Virus record (IMG/VR): IMGVR_UViG_3300025648_000042
Span: 1-43,372 of that record
DNA: 43,372 bases
Reading direction: 5' to 3' (one strand)
DNA from: a virus
Positions 21,084 through 30,009 of this stretch are shown here, piece after piece. The notes under the pieces are model-generated. The model was given only the letters and a program-made list of their open reading frames with translations. It made no database searches and was not told where the DNA came from. The position numbers and the translations under genes are program-made. Each line of letters starts with the position of its first letter. Positions within the stretch are counted from its first letter, which is position 1.

Positions 21084-22343
21084 CTATAACCCACAATTAA
21101 ATGCGCTACCGACCAGTTCCATATTGGAACCATTGGAACGGAAACACAGATGATCGACAGCGTTATTGGCCGTACTCAATACCACACCGGACACGCCCTT
21201 GTACGCGCTATTGAATGCGATGGAATCAGGACCACCAGACGAAGGCTGCACCAGACGCAGGGTATAATATCCACCTGCGACTTGGTTGCTCGGAACAGCA
21301 AGCGTTGGACTTCCGGCAAGCACCAACTGTGCCGTTTGACCGGGGTTCAAATCCCAATTGACCGTAGACCCGTAAGTGAGCGAAACGACATTACCCGTTT
21401 GCTGTCCCGGCCACACATTGTATGCGTTGAATACCACGGGGTTCAGTAGAGTCATCTGACTCCCATTGTATCGCATGACAACGATGTTTCCCGCGACCCA
21501 CTCACCACCCGTCAATGCGACATTGCCGTTTTGAGTTTCCTTGTAGACATTGACCGCGCCGATACCGGAGATGTTAACCGTCATGCTTCCGGTGTTGGTG
21601 TAGCTGGCAATGCCGACATATTCCACACTGCCGGTTGTGTAGGTGGAAATGGACGGCGACGGTGTGAAAGTCTGCACATTGGCTGTGCCACCCGAACTAC
21701 CCAGATAGACCTGTGCCCCCGTGGAAGTCACCGAAGCGAGGCCGCTTGATACCTGCGCGTTGGTGCCATCGTAAGTGAAGGTGGCGATGGTGCCGGCTGC
21801 CAACGAGCCGATAGCGGGAGCGCCGCCACCAGGGGTAATGACGTTGAGATTGCCAACGCCATTGACGTTGATAACCACAGTGGCGGACGTGTTGGTGTTG
21901 GCGAGCTTGATCCGCATCGGCAGACCAGCAACATAGGCCGTCAAAGTGGGAGACAGCGCTGCTGTGATGGTGTTAACCGTGGAACTGGTGTCGGCAACGT
22001 AATTGCCCGCTTGCGCCTGGGTGTCGGGAGCCTGCGCCATAGCCGCCAGCGCCGCCGCCGTAATCCAGTTAGATGCATGATCGCCGGACAACCACGACAG
22101 CGCCGTGGTGCCCTCCTGCCCGCGTACCATGGTGATAACGTCACCCGTCACATTGGTGACGTGCACGATTTCATTGAGTAGCCCGGTTGCGGCATCAACA
22201 AAGGTCATGCAGAAATATTGACCAGCGGTGGGAGCCGGGAACAACGCACCAGCGCCGGTCTGCAAAGCGGCAGTCGTCGCTACGTTGGTGATGGCACCCG
22301 CCAGTGTAGTGGTAGCGTTATTTGCGAAAAGAATACGAGACAT
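21084..22343 (-). CDS. Tail fibre protein
   Basis: 419 residues, ATG at 22343 with GGAGAGCTAAGGC upstream. The N-terminal 100 residues (SRILFANNATTTLAGAITNV, then MVRGQEGTTALSWLSGD) match the conserved virion-attachment part of many myovirus tail fibres. A Thr/Asn/Gly-rich shaft follows, and the C-terminus (LTYGSTVNWDLNPGQTAQ..., YYTLRLVQPSSGG) looks like a fibre-tip domain. It comes right after the tail protein I-like gene, the usual place for the main fibre. Confidence 0.82.
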   Translation of the reverse strand: MSRILFANNATTTLAGAITNVATTAALQTGAGALFPAPTAGQYFCMTFVDAATGLLNEIVHVTNVTGDVITMVRGQEGTTALSWLSGDHASNWITAAALAAMAQAPDTQAQAGNYVADTSSTVNTITAALSPTLTAYVAGLPMRIKLANTNTSATVVINVNGVGNLNVITPGGGAPAIGSLAAGTIATFTYDGTNAQVSSGLASVTSTGAQVYLGSSGGTANVQTFTPSPSISTYTTGSVEYVGIASYTNTGSMTVNISGIGAVNVYKETQNGNVALTGGEWVAGNIVVMRYNGSQMTLLNPVVFNAYNVWPGQQTGNVVSLTYGSTVNWDLNPGQTAQLVLAGSPTLAVPSNQVAGGYYTLRLVQPSSGGPDSIAFNSAYKGVSGVVLSTANNAVDHLCFRSNGSNMELVGSAFNCGL

Positions 22344-22357
22344 GCCTTAGCTCTCCG

Positions 22358-23056
22358 TCAAACTGAAACGCTATATGTGAACTGGAATGGAAGCTCCAGT
22401 ATGCCGTTGTCCACAGCGGTCTTGAAGGTCTTCGCCATTGGTATGGGTGGATAAGCGAAATAGGTCGAAGCTGTATCGTTGAGCGTCTGGGTATTACAGC
22501 ATGCGGTATTCAACCCGCCGAGTACACTACGCACACCAGACTGAATCGTTATGTTGACCTGGGGCGCAATGCCGAACTCTACACTAATTCGGTACGTCTG
22601 GTCTATTCCCGGATCAGTGCCGTTATAGCCGTAGAGAAAACGTGCAATACGCCGCTTTAGCCACCGAATGTTTAAAACCTTACCGTCTTCCTTATAGAAA
22701 TGCCACGTAATGACGCGCTTGAAAACATCATCATTGGCGAGGGCATAATTTGTTGGCTGAATTACCACGGCTTGATTGAGAGCCGGACCCATATTCGGCC
22801 CATAAGTGTTCAGCGGGCCTTCGTGAACCGTAACACCCGACACCAGCGTGGGACGCCCGATACCGTACAGCCCTTGCGCCACCCAATCCAGCAACGGGCC
22901 TGCAATGGGTGTGCCGGTGTAGATCGGCAGGCCGATGGTGTTGAACCAATTAATAATCTGCTGCGACTGATCATTGTAGGCATCTACGAACGCCTGCAAA
23001 TCATCGTCATTATTATACTGAAGATATAGATAACTCGGGATAGTTTGAGTGATCAT
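22358..23056 (-). CDS. Baseplate protein, tail protein I-like (DUF2612-like)
   Basis: 232 residues, ATG overlapping the preceding stop by four bases. The first part (NDDDLQAFVDAYNDQSQQII, then PLLDWVAQGLYGIGRPTL) matches proteins that follow baseplate J in myoviruses and anchor the tail fibres to the wedge; DFVANGLYGI...RP is their usual signature. A segment near residues 125-145 (KVLNIRWLKRRIARFLYG) is also conserved. It links gene J to the fibre gene next in line. Confidence 0.8.
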   Translation of the reverse strand: MITQTIPSYLYLQYNNDDDLQAFVDAYNDQSQQIINWFNTIGLPIYTGTPIAGPLLDWVAQGLYGIGRPTLVSGVTVHEGPLNTYGPNMGPALNQAVVIQPTNYALANDDVFKRVITWHFYKEDGKVLNIRWLKRRIARFLYGYNGTDPGIDQTYRISVEFGIAPQVNITIQSGVRSVLGGLNTACCNTQTLNDTASTYFAYPPIPMAKTFKTAVDNGILELPFQFTYSVSV

Positions 23057-24471
23057 CCCTGCGTCACCGTGACAGAGCCGGCGGCAGCCTGGAAATAGCT
23101 CTCCGGGTCACCAGCGATAATACCAGTTCCCGAGGATGGTGACACGCCAATCCCATTGATATCCACGGTGAATACCATGCGAGTCAACAGCGCGGGCGGG
23201 ATCAAGCTGGCAATGGCGTTCTGAAACGTCACTTGAAGTTCAAATAAATTCATCGGAGCGCCAACGGGAATCGCGTTGACATAGGCGATCAGCGCCGCCG
23301 CGCCGAGCTGCGTCACCGCCGCTTGCTGTGTAAAGCTGGATACTGACGTGTTCCATGTCACCGTCATCGTCACCGATTGCTGCGGCGGATTGACGAAAGG
23401 AATCGTGTATGTGTCGGGCGTATCGATGATTGTGGCGGACAGATTGCGCGGGTTGGGGGTCACCACACCGCCACTAATATACGTGGCAAATGAACTGGTA
23501 TTCACACCGACACTAAACGTCTTCTGATCGATCACGGCGATGGTGTATGAACCATTCCAAGCCGATACGGTCGAACCCGCCACGGTGATAACTGCCCCCG
23601 TGGTTAAACCGTGATTCAGAGTCGTCGTGACCACGCCGGGATTAGCCTTGGTGAATCCCGAAATGCTCATCACCGAGCCCGTCAGCACCGACACATCGAA
23701 CAGCGCTGAATAGATGGCATATGCCACCTGATAGGGATCACCACCACCGCAAATCACTTCCCAGCCGGGCGACTGCTGCCGCACTGATACAAGCCGTGAC
23801 TGGACGCCCGGAACAGCATTGAGGAGGGTCTTTAGATATGTCGCCATGCCTTGCGACGCAGCGAGGCCGGCTTGCACGACAGCCGCGCGGTATTGAGCGT
23901 CAGTCTCGGGGGCGCTTGACGGCAAACCCGCCGCCGGATTGGTTACCGACAGCGTGATGGCTGTAGGCACCGACGTGATTAGCTGAGTGACCGAGTTCAC
24001 GGGAACAGCCCATGTGCCGGATTTAGTCGCAACACAATATAGAGGTAGGGTGACGTTGCCCGTACCGATCACACCACCGTCTTGCACGACGTATTGATAT
24101 GTACCATCCGAGACGGTAAAGCCTACGGGAATGCCGAAACCAGCCGGGCCGGTGAAAACGACATAGACTGAGGTATTCGATGCCGCACCGCGCGACACGC
24201 CGTAAACGGTGCCAAGCTGGTTAAGCAGGAATGGATTGGCGGCAACAGGTGAGACCGAGTTGACGAGGTCAACCATGGCCTGATTACTCAGCGAAATGGC
24301 TGCTACATCGGTGCTGCTGATGTCTTCAATCAACGATCCGGGCAGATTGGCCGTATAGCCGGGATTGGTAGCGGCCACTGTGGTCAACAACGTGTTCAGA
24401 ATATCGGTCGGCGCGGTCGGCTGCGGACCTGCACTCGTCATAACCAAGGGGAAGTTAATGCTGGTGGTCAT
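23053..24471 (-). CDS. Baseplate J-like protein (gp47/JayE type)
   Basis: 472 residues, start overlapping the gp25-like stop by four bases. The N-terminus (LNTLLTTVAATNPGYTANLP, then DISSTDVAAISLSNQA...) and the DAQYRAAV motif at 191-198 are typical of the baseplate J/gp47 family, which forms the wedge ring of contractile tails. An extra Ig-like unit of about 75 residues (268-342; LNHGLTTGAVITVAGST, WNGSYTIAVIDQKTFSV) interrupts the family domain. The same kind of unit occurs in the sheath gene. Confidence 0.9.
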   Translation of the reverse strand: MTTSINFPLVMTSAGPQPTAPTDILNTLLTTVAATNPGYTANLPGSLIEDISSTDVAAISLSNQAMVDLVNSVSPVAANPFLLNQLGTVYGVSRGAASNTSVYVVFTGPAGFGIPVGFTVSDGTYQYVVQDGGVIGTGNVTLPLYCVATKSGTWAVPVNSVTQLITSVPTAITLSVTNPAAGLPSSAPETDAQYRAAVVQAGLAASQGMATYLKTLLNAVPGVQSRLVSVRQQSPGWEVICGGGDPYQVAYAIYSALFDVSVLTGSVMSISGFTKANPGVVTTTLNHGLTTGAVITVAGSTVSAWNGSYTIAVIDQKTFSVGVNTSSFATYISGGVVTPNPRNLSATIIDTPDTYTIPFVNPPQQSVTMTVTWNTSVSSFTQQAAVTQLGAAALIAYVNAIPVGAPMNLFELQVTFQNAIASLIPPALLTRMVFTVDINGIGVSPSSGTGIIAGDPESYFQAAAGSVTVTQG

Positions 24472-24815
24472 GCCGGGATATCCGCCGCAACTTTGACGCC
24501 TTGATTGGTCGTCGCGTTAATTCTGTACACTGGCTTGTCTTGGTTCGGCACTTTTGACAATAGTAGGCTTGCGAAGTGTGGTGCAAACTGCTGCTGCGTT
24601 AGCGTCACATAATAGTCGGGATAGATTTGCTGCACAATGGACGGATGCGCCGGAATACCCCAATTGGCCCAGAATGGCGATTCGCCCAAATTGAGCTTGA
24701 GACATTGAATGAGCGTCGTCACCCACACATAGTCATTGAAGCCGGCTGCGTCGGTTGTGACTTCGACCCAAGTCGTCTTGCCGTACTCGTCTGTGATCCG
24801 TCCGTAGGTTCTCAT
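24468..24815 (-). CDS. Baseplate wedge protein, gp25-like
   Basis: 115 residues, ATG at 24815 with TTAGGGGGATT upstream. WANWGIPAHPSIVQQIYPDY with an N-terminal strand pair (GRITDEYGKTTWVEVTTD) matches the small baseplate proteins between spike and J in myoviruses. In T4 this position holds gp25, which nucleates the baseplate and starts sheath polymerisation. Order spike-gp25-J is conserved here with the usual overlap. Alternative: a related but separate family of similar size. Confidence 0.8.
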   Translation of the reverse strand: MRTYGRITDEYGKTTWVEVTTDAAGFNDYVWVTTLIQCLKLNLGESPFWANWGIPAHPSIVQQIYPDYYVTLTQQQFAPHFASLLLSKVPNQDKPVYRINATTNQGVKVAADIPA

Positions 24816-24824
24816 TTAATCCCC

Positions 24825-25457
24825 CTAAGGAGCAGGCAGGCCGGGAGGCGTCCAAGCATGGGTGTTGGTAGTCACGATGGCACCCGTGGTGTAATTGTCC
24901 ACGGTGAAATTAGTGCCACCAGTATATGTCACACGTTGCCCGTAGCCGTTAACATCCCACGAATATGACTTAAGACCGCGCACAACGCAATTCCCAGCGC
25001 TATCCACGGTGATAGAAGCTTTGTTTGCCGTATCGCGCATGATGCCACCATCGGGGCCATATATCACCACAGCATTGGGATTTTCCGAGGTTGACCATTG
25101 TGTGCTGGCGACGGGGAAGAAGATTAGCGACGACAGATTGCCCGGAATAGCCATGGTAGCGACACCACCGCCAAGCCCACTAATGCCACCCAGATAAACG
25201 TCAATGGGTAGCACCACACCCTTGTCGCCCACTTGGGTCGGATAGCGGATATACTCAGGTCCAAACATGGGCACCGTCACCTGTGGCAATGACTGGACGC
25301 TATTCACCTCAAACTTAACCGTCACGATGCTGCCCATGACAGCCACCACAGAGCAAGGCAATGCGCGACCAAGTTGACTGATGGCAGCCCGCGCAGCCGT
25401 CTCGGCGATCTGGTTGAGCGAGCGAGCGAGAGGAAGCTTTTGACTGTTGTCACCCAT
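24825..25457 (-). CDS. Baseplate central spike protein (gpV/Gp138-like)
   Basis: 210 residues, ATG at 25457. The N-terminal half (LPCSVVAVMGSIVTVKFEVN, then VTVPMFGPEYIRYPTQVGDK) is an OB-fold-like spike domain as in Gp138/gpV: P-x-x-V-x-x-V...VTV...P...G-D-x-G. The C-terminal half (about 130-210) is a beta-stranded needle (ASITVDSAGNCVVRG...). It forms the tip that pierces the host outer membrane. It sits between hub and gp25, as expected. Confidence 0.83.
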   Translation of the reverse strand: MGDNSQKLPLARSLNQIAETAARAAISQLGRALPCSVVAVMGSIVTVKFEVNSVQSLPQVTVPMFGPEYIRYPTQVGDKGVVLPIDVYLGGISGLGGGVATMAIPGNLSSLIFFPVASTQWSTSENPNAVVIYGPDGGIMRDTANKASITVDSAGNCVVRGLKSYSWDVNGYGQRVTYTGGTNFTVDNYTTGAIVTTNTHAWTPPGLPAP

Positions 25458-25459
25458 CG

Positions 25460-26560
25460 CTACACCTTACCAAGTGACGTTGACGCATTAATGACCGTAA
25501 CCCAACTTGCGGCGTCGGCCTGCCTAAAGTTACCGATGTGGTGGATCAGCGTCACTCTAAATTTTCCCTGGAATGCCGTCTTATAATCATTGCTGTTGGC
25601 AACAAGCCCGATGGTGGATTGTTGAGTCACCGTGGCAAGTGCGCCCTTGGGCATCAGAATGTAATCATTGATGCCGATATCGGCTCGCATGACACATTTG
25701 ATCTGGATCACTCCCGAACTTATCCATGTGGGTTGACCAATCAAATCCTGAAATTGGACCTGAATTGGATTATCGTATGATCCCATCTCAGAGCGTGACG
25801 CGGGATTGTGGTTATCGAAAACGTGGATGGTGTTTTGATCGATAGTAATATCAACACCGTCATACCCTTCCGTCAGATATCCCGCTGTCTTCTGTTTCAA
25901 CCACGATGCAAACTCATACAGCGAGTTCTTCACGTCAGGCTCATCGCGTGTTTGCACTAAGTCAGAACTGATATCTATCTTCTGATCTAAACCGGGGAAT
26001 GCTGTCTTAAGTGTGGTTGATAACGCATCGGAAAGCGGCTGTCCGGCCTTCCAATCCAGCGACATGTTTATGGGTGCAGCGGGAGAACCAACAGGATAGG
26101 GTGATGATGTTACAAACAAATCAAGCGTCTGATCCACACCGACCCAGTTGCCGAACGCTTGATTGATGTAGCCCTTCAACACCGGCCCAGCTTGAAGCGG
26201 ATTCGCCAGCGGTAGGCCCTTCATCATGCCGACTGAAAGCAGGATTTCATTACCCACAAGACTGGCGCTTTGAGAAATGTCTTGCAATCCGACACCCCAG
26301 ACACGAATCCAAGCTGATTCGATGGGCATGGCATAGACGCCCTCAAAAAAATCAAGCTCAATATTGAGTGCATTAGGGTTTGTGTTGCCGTCCGGCAAAA
26401 GGCTTGTGTAGAAGAACGGATTGCCTGTAGCCGGATTGACCACGGGTTGACCTGCGTTGGGGCTGGGGATGGTGTTTCCCGTGCCGGGCTCGGTCGCTAT
26501 GCCGCCGTAAGCATCCAGCTTTAACGACGGCTGAGTGATCATAATATTGTAGTATCTCAT
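25460..26560 (-). CDS. Baseplate hub protein
   Basis: 366 residues, ATG overlapping the preceding stop (ATGA); an ATG six codons later is possible. Features of the gp27/gpD-like hub are its size, the place between plug and spike, LNIELDFFEGVYAMPIESAW, and a region DGVDITIDQNTIHVFDNHNP followed by FQDLIGQPTWIS, which recurs in hub proteins of DUF3383-type phages. It should form the trimeric base on which the spike sits. Confidence rests on order plus partial similarity. Confidence 0.75.
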   Translation of the reverse strand: MRYYNIMITQPSLKLDAYGGIATEPGTGNTIPSPNAGQPVVNPATGNPFFYTSLLPDGNTNPNALNIELDFFEGVYAMPIESAWIRVWGVGLQDISQSASLVGNEILLSVGMMKGLPLANPLQAGPVLKGYINQAFGNWVGVDQTLDLFVTSSPYPVGSPAAPINMSLDWKAGQPLSDALSTTLKTAFPGLDQKIDISSDLVQTRDEPDVKNSLYEFASWLKQKTAGYLTEGYDGVDITIDQNTIHVFDNHNPASRSEMGSYDNPIQVQFQDLIGQPTWISSGVIQIKCVMRADIGINDYILMPKGALATVTQQSTIGLVANSNDYKTAFQGKFRVTLIHHIGNFRQADAASWVTVINASTSLGKV

Positions 26561-26835
26561 GGTGTCACTTCAAACTGAGATGTACTATCACGATAGACCA
26601 AAGTTGAAGTTGTGAAGTATCCCGCCACGAGGTTAAAATCGGTTCCCTGCGGACTGGCAATGAGAGGTGTGGACACCACTAGACCACCAGATAACGAATA
26701 CACATTGATATACCAGCGCTGCCCGAACATATTCCATGTGGTCGTAACACTATACTGCTGCTTATCCAATGTCGGTAGAAATTGGAACGGCGGGGACTGG
26801 TTAGCTGCGGGAGTAAACGCGGTGTAAGTGGTCAT
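26557..26835 (-). CDS. Baseplate plug-like protein (Pam3 gp18 type)
   Basis: 92 residues, ATGA overlaps on both ends. The core, FQFLPTLDKQQYSVTTTWNM then GQRWYINVYSLSGGLVVSTP, matches the small beta-sandwich baseplate plug family (cyanophage Pam3 gp18-like; WN...RWY.x.y...G). This protein seals the tail tube at the hub. Position between Dit-like and hub genes agrees. Confidence 0.8.
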   Translation of the reverse strand: MTTYTAFTPAANQSPPFQFLPTLDKQQYSVTTTWNMFGQRWYINVYSLSGGLVVSTPLIASPQGTDFNLVAGYFTTSTLVYRDSTSQFEVTP

Positions 26836-27551
26836 GCGATAGCACTACCAGAGGCGGAAGGGTTGAAGTCGCCAGTCGGCGTCATGACATTGGTGGGGGA
26901 CGTACCACCCACACTCTGCGCCCCAGAGCCGGACCACGATGGCACACCGTCAATCTGCGACCCACTCGATATTTTATTCATGAGCGAGCATAGCGCACCC
27001 GCCGCTTGATTTTGCGTCACCAGCGGCTTTTCAAAATCAAACTGCCAAGTCACCTGGGGCTGCTTCGTCTCACCCGATGAAATGTCGTGCAAGCTCTTTA
27101 AGATGCAACTCGTGTACATGAATGACGGGGTTAGTACCGTGTACAGTCCACCTTGCGCGTTGTGCCGCGCCAAGGTGTATTGCAGTAGCGTCATGGTGGC
27201 GCTCTTGGCGAGTAAGCCGAACGAACCGCGAGCCGGGCATGTCATCGATAGAGAAAAATGCAGCGGCTGAGAGATGGTGGCGTTACCCGCAACGGCTTGA
27301 TTGGCGAATGGATAATGTGCGATTTCCTGTTCGATCAGCGTCGCGCCGGCCAACGGCGCGAAGTTGGCGAAATACTCATCCAGATTGACATCTAGACTTC
27401 CCTGGAGCAAATCCTTTACGAAATTCGCCGCCTCGGTGATTACGATGATAGGCAGAATGCCGCCGACACCCTCGGCAATACCGCCAGTCAGGATGATAGG
27501 GGATAGCTGATAGGCCAGTTTAAACGCGACAGAGCTAATGGAATTGCTCAT
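26832..27551 (-). CDS. Tail/baseplate protein, Dit-like N-terminal type
   Basis: 239 residues, ATG sharing one base with the tape measure stop (TAATG). It has a hydrophobic, beta-rich N-terminus (FKLAYQLSPIILTGGIAEGV) and a conserved-looking middle (FSLSMTCPARGSFGLLAKSA, then MYTSCILKSLHDISSGETKQ, PQVTWQFDFEKPLVT). In DUF3383-type myoviruses the gene after the tape measure is a baseplate protein with a Dit-like N-terminal fold; the WQFDFEKPL segment fits this. Proline/serine-rich C-terminus. Confidence 0.72.
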   Translation of the reverse strand: MSNSISSVAFKLAYQLSPIILTGGIAEGVGGILPIIVITEAANFVKDLLQGSLDVNLDEYFANFAPLAGATLIEQEIAHYPFANQAVAGNATISQPLHFSLSMTCPARGSFGLLAKSATMTLLQYTLARHNAQGGLYTVLTPSFMYTSCILKSLHDISSGETKQPQVTWQFDFEKPLVTQNQAAGALCSLMNKISSGSQIDGVPSWSGSGAQSVGGTSPTNVMTPTGDFNPSASGSAIA

Positions 27552-29293
27552 TACTTCACCGCCGCTGTCGTACCGGGGGTAGCCGATGCCGCAGATACGT
27601 TAGGATTGTAGCCGGGAGGCGTGGTGACCCGGATATTAACGGTCGGGTTCTGCTTGATGGCATTGATTAGATACTGCTGAGTTTCGGGGTTAAGCTTAGT
27701 AATGTCATGATTATTTTTATGGAACGCTTTAGCAGCACCTTCGCCACCATTATATGCGACAAGTACCTCAGCCACATCGCCTTTAAATTCTTTTTCATAT
27801 TTGGCAAGCAATGACGCCGCGACATGCGCGTTATACGCTTTATCTTTCAAACGCTCCGGGTCAAACCCATTGCTTAGCGCCGTGTCTTTTGTGATCTGGT
27901 AGTGACCCACAACTTGAGTCAGGTGACGGTTAGCACCTTTGCCTGCCCATACATCTCGCTCAACACCATCCATCACATGAGTGCGGTCCTCTAGATTGCC
28001 AATGACGCGCAATAAGTGATTACCCTTGGCGTTAGCGGCTTTTTCATCAGGGGTGTCTTCACCTTTAAACATGCGCTTGATGAAATCAGCGTTTTTACTC
28101 CGTTGATTGGCGGCATCCTCGGGATTCAGTCCCATCGCCTTATCGACGGTTCCACCCGGATCAGCAATGCCCTTGATAATCTCTACAAATGTATGGAACG
28201 GGGGCAACAGGTCTTTCAGGTCGTGAGCAAACGCGATGATGCTATCGGTAAATTCAAGCACACCTTTCTTGAAGCTTTCCTTGCCTATCTCTGTTCCGAG
28301 CTTCCCCAGGTCCTTGCTTATATCGTCAATCCATTTACCGAGTGCCGGACCTTTCAGCACCGAACTCATCAACTCAACAAAAGCCCCGGATAGCTTGGTG
28401 AGGTTAGGTGCGAGAGGTGAGAGGATGCTCACGAAAGTCTGTTCGATTTGCTCGCCGGCAGCATGAAGTTTTTCGGCAAAGTCGGACCAAGCACCTTGCG
28501 TTTTGGCGTCCTGATCAAATCGCGGCTGATCACTGTGGTAATCGCGATTGCGCCTAGCCATTTCCTCGGCTGATAGATTGCGCATACTAAAGTCTTCGAC
28601 AGAGAGTCCGGTGCTACCAAGACCGTATCGATTAATCATGGTGCTATCGTTGCTGCCATTTTCAGTGAGCGCAAGCCGACGACCACCCTCCGCGATAAGC
28701 ACGGCAAGCTCATCAGAGCTTGACCGTCTAATCTGATCTGGGGTGATACCTAGACGACCAAGTGCACCCGCTGTTTCGGGATCACCACGCTTTGCGTTTG
28801 CCGCAGCCTGGAGAACTCCTTCCGAATTATGCAGAATGGGGCTGTAGTGGGTCATGAAGGACTTCTGACCACCGTATGACGCACCTAGACCCATGGCGGA
28901 CTTACGAGCGCTTCCCACACCTTCCGCTAGCCTATCTAACCCGAATAGCCCCAGTCCACCAGCCAGCACACCGAACGTGGTTGCGGATGATGCCCAACGC
29001 AGTAGTGACGCGGTGCCGGATGCGAGATTGGTGGCAATCTTGGCTGTGCGCTTCTCCATAGTGTCGTAATCGCGATTGGCTGAATCATTGATTAGATTGG
29101 CTCGTTCCTGCAACCCAACCAAGGTCTTCATGAAGTAGACTTGACGCTCCAGAAAACCCATCTTCTCGACGTTGGCTTTCTTCTCAGCGTCAGCAACGTT
29201 TTTAATCTGCTTCGTATATTCGTCAAACTTGCTCTTGAACGCATTGAAGGCGTCGTCCACCACATCAATCTCAATGACGGAACGAATTGCCAC
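27551..29293 (-). CDS. Tape measure protein with C-terminal lytic transglycosylase-like domain
   Basis: 580 residues with a GTG start at 29293 (GGAGG upstream). N-terminal coiled coil (about 10-70), a hydrophobic stretch (TTFGVLAGGLGLFGLDRLAE), long helical middle, and a transglycosylase-like region near 425-540: GNLEDRTHVMDG (possible catalytic Glu), VVGHYQITKDTALSNGFDPE, then GDVAEVLVAYNGGEGAAKAF. These match the Q-I and A-Y-N-G-G/A-G motifs of SLT domains. The protein would set tail length and cut peptidoglycan on entry. 580 residues is short for a tape measure, implying a short contractile tail. Confidence 0.85.
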   Translation of the reverse strand: MAIRSVIEIDVVDDAFNAFKSKFDEYTKQIKNVADAEKKANVEKMGFLERQVYFMKTLVGLQERANLINDSANRDYDTMEKRTAKIATNLASGTASLLRWASSATTFGVLAGGLGLFGLDRLAEGVGSARKSAMGLGASYGGQKSFMTHYSPILHNSEGVLQAAANAKRGDPETAGALGRLGITPDQIRRSSSDELAVLIAEGGRRLALTENGSNDSTMINRYGLGSTGLSVEDFSMRNLSAEEMARRNRDYHSDQPRFDQDAKTQGAWSDFAEKLHAAGEQIEQTFVSILSPLAPNLTKLSGAFVELMSSVLKGPALGKWIDDISKDLGKLGTEIGKESFKKGVLEFTDSIIAFAHDLKDLLPPFHTFVEIIKGIADPGGTVDKAMGLNPEDAANQRSKNADFIKRMFKGEDTPDEKAANAKGNHLLRVIGNLEDRTHVMDGVERDVWAGKGANRHLTQVVGHYQITKDTALSNGFDPERLKDKAYNAHVAASLLAKYEKEFKGDVAEVLVAYNGGEGAAKAFHKNNHDITKLNPETQQYLINAIKQNPTVNIRVTTPPGYNPNVSAASATPGTTAAVK

Positions 29294-29294
29294 G

Positions 29295-29992
29295 CTAAAG
29301 ACCTCCGCTTGACCTGATTAAATACCGTTGGCGAAACTCATGGGGACAGACCCATGTGGTTGCACCCCAACTACGCATTACCTCCTCAAACCCTTCGCCG
29401 GCAGCCCAATCTAGGACGGAAGCGACGACGTGGTCTGAGTCTCGCCAGTATTCCCTACCTCGGTCGAGGTCGTCAAGGAAGCGGCGAATTCCGTACAATT
29501 GAATGACGTGGTTGACCCGCCCCACAGTTTCGATGCGCCACTCAGAATCCCCGTCAGGTCTGATTTCTTGTGCATCGCACAGGCCACAGTAAAAAAAGCC
29601 AGCGCATTATCCACCTCGGCAACATCATCCTCATTGATCTGACCGGCCTTGATCGCTTCAACGAAGGGCATCGTCACCCAACCACCTTGCGGTGCGGGGA
29701 GAACCACGTTGGTGAGACGGCGAATCTCATCCATCAAACCACGTTCCACACCGGTTGGACCGTCCCACACGCCCAAATCCATAGCCGTGCTTTTCAGCAG
29801 CAGCGCCGCCACACGGGGACCGGAATAGACCGTATACCCACCGCTGTAAATCTCCGCGAAAGTCCGAGCGATGATCTTAAAGTACCGCTCGAACACTTCA
29901 CGCGAAATCGGGGTTGAATGTACGTAAGTGACGCTCCCATCCGAATTATCAACGGGGATCACCAGATTAAGCTTCCTGTCGATGCCTGCCAT
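29295..29992 (-). CDS. Tail assembly chaperone, -1 frameshift fusion product
   Basis: Reading zero frame to Phe134 and then slipping back one base at the T7 run gives a 232-residue product ending at 29295. The extension of 98 residues has no stop and continues through EWRIETVGRVNHVIQLYGIR, FLDDLDRGREYW, and a helical end (DWAAGEGFEEVMRSWG). Its final part has no start of its own with a good ribosome binding site. This is the lambda G-GT strategy: a minority fusion protein bridges tape measure and tube. The coding region is joined, not continuous: 29591-29992 then 29295-29591 (base 29591 read twice). Confidence 0.82.
29411..29992 (-). CDS. Tail assembly chaperone, short (zero-frame) product
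   Basis: 193 residues, ATG at 29992 with GGCAGGACT upstream. It lies between tail tube and tape measure, the invariant place of tail assembly chaperones (lambda G/T, T4-like equivalents). The protein has a beta-rich N-terminus (RKLNLVIPVDNSDGSVTYVH), a helical core and a low-complexity Ser/Thr C-terminus (TEFAASLTTSTEVGNTGETQ) that overlaps the second frame. A T7 slippery run at codons 132-134 allows a -1 shift to give a longer product. It should coat the tape measure before tube assembly. Confidence 0.85.
   Translation of the reverse strand: MAGIDRKLNLVIPVDNSDGSVTYVHSTPISREVFERYFKIIARTFAEIYSGGYTVYSGPRVAALLLKSTAMDLGVWDGPTGVERGLMDEIRRLTNVVLPAPQGGWVTMPFVEAIKAGQINEDDVAEVDNALAFFTVACAMHKKSDLTGILSGASKLWGGSTTSFNCTEFAASLTTSTEVGNTGETQTTSSLPS
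29591..29597 (-). promoter_or_regulatory. Programmed -1 frameshift slippery site (TTTTTTT)
   Basis: On the - strand the zero frame reads GCT TTT TTT ACT. The heptamer T-TTT-TTT therefore has the exact X-XXY-YYZ phasing for tandem -1 slippage. The -1 frame is open from here to 29295, and the zero frame is open to 29411. Confidence 0.85.
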
Positions 29993-30009
29993 AGTCCTGC
30001 CTACCTATA

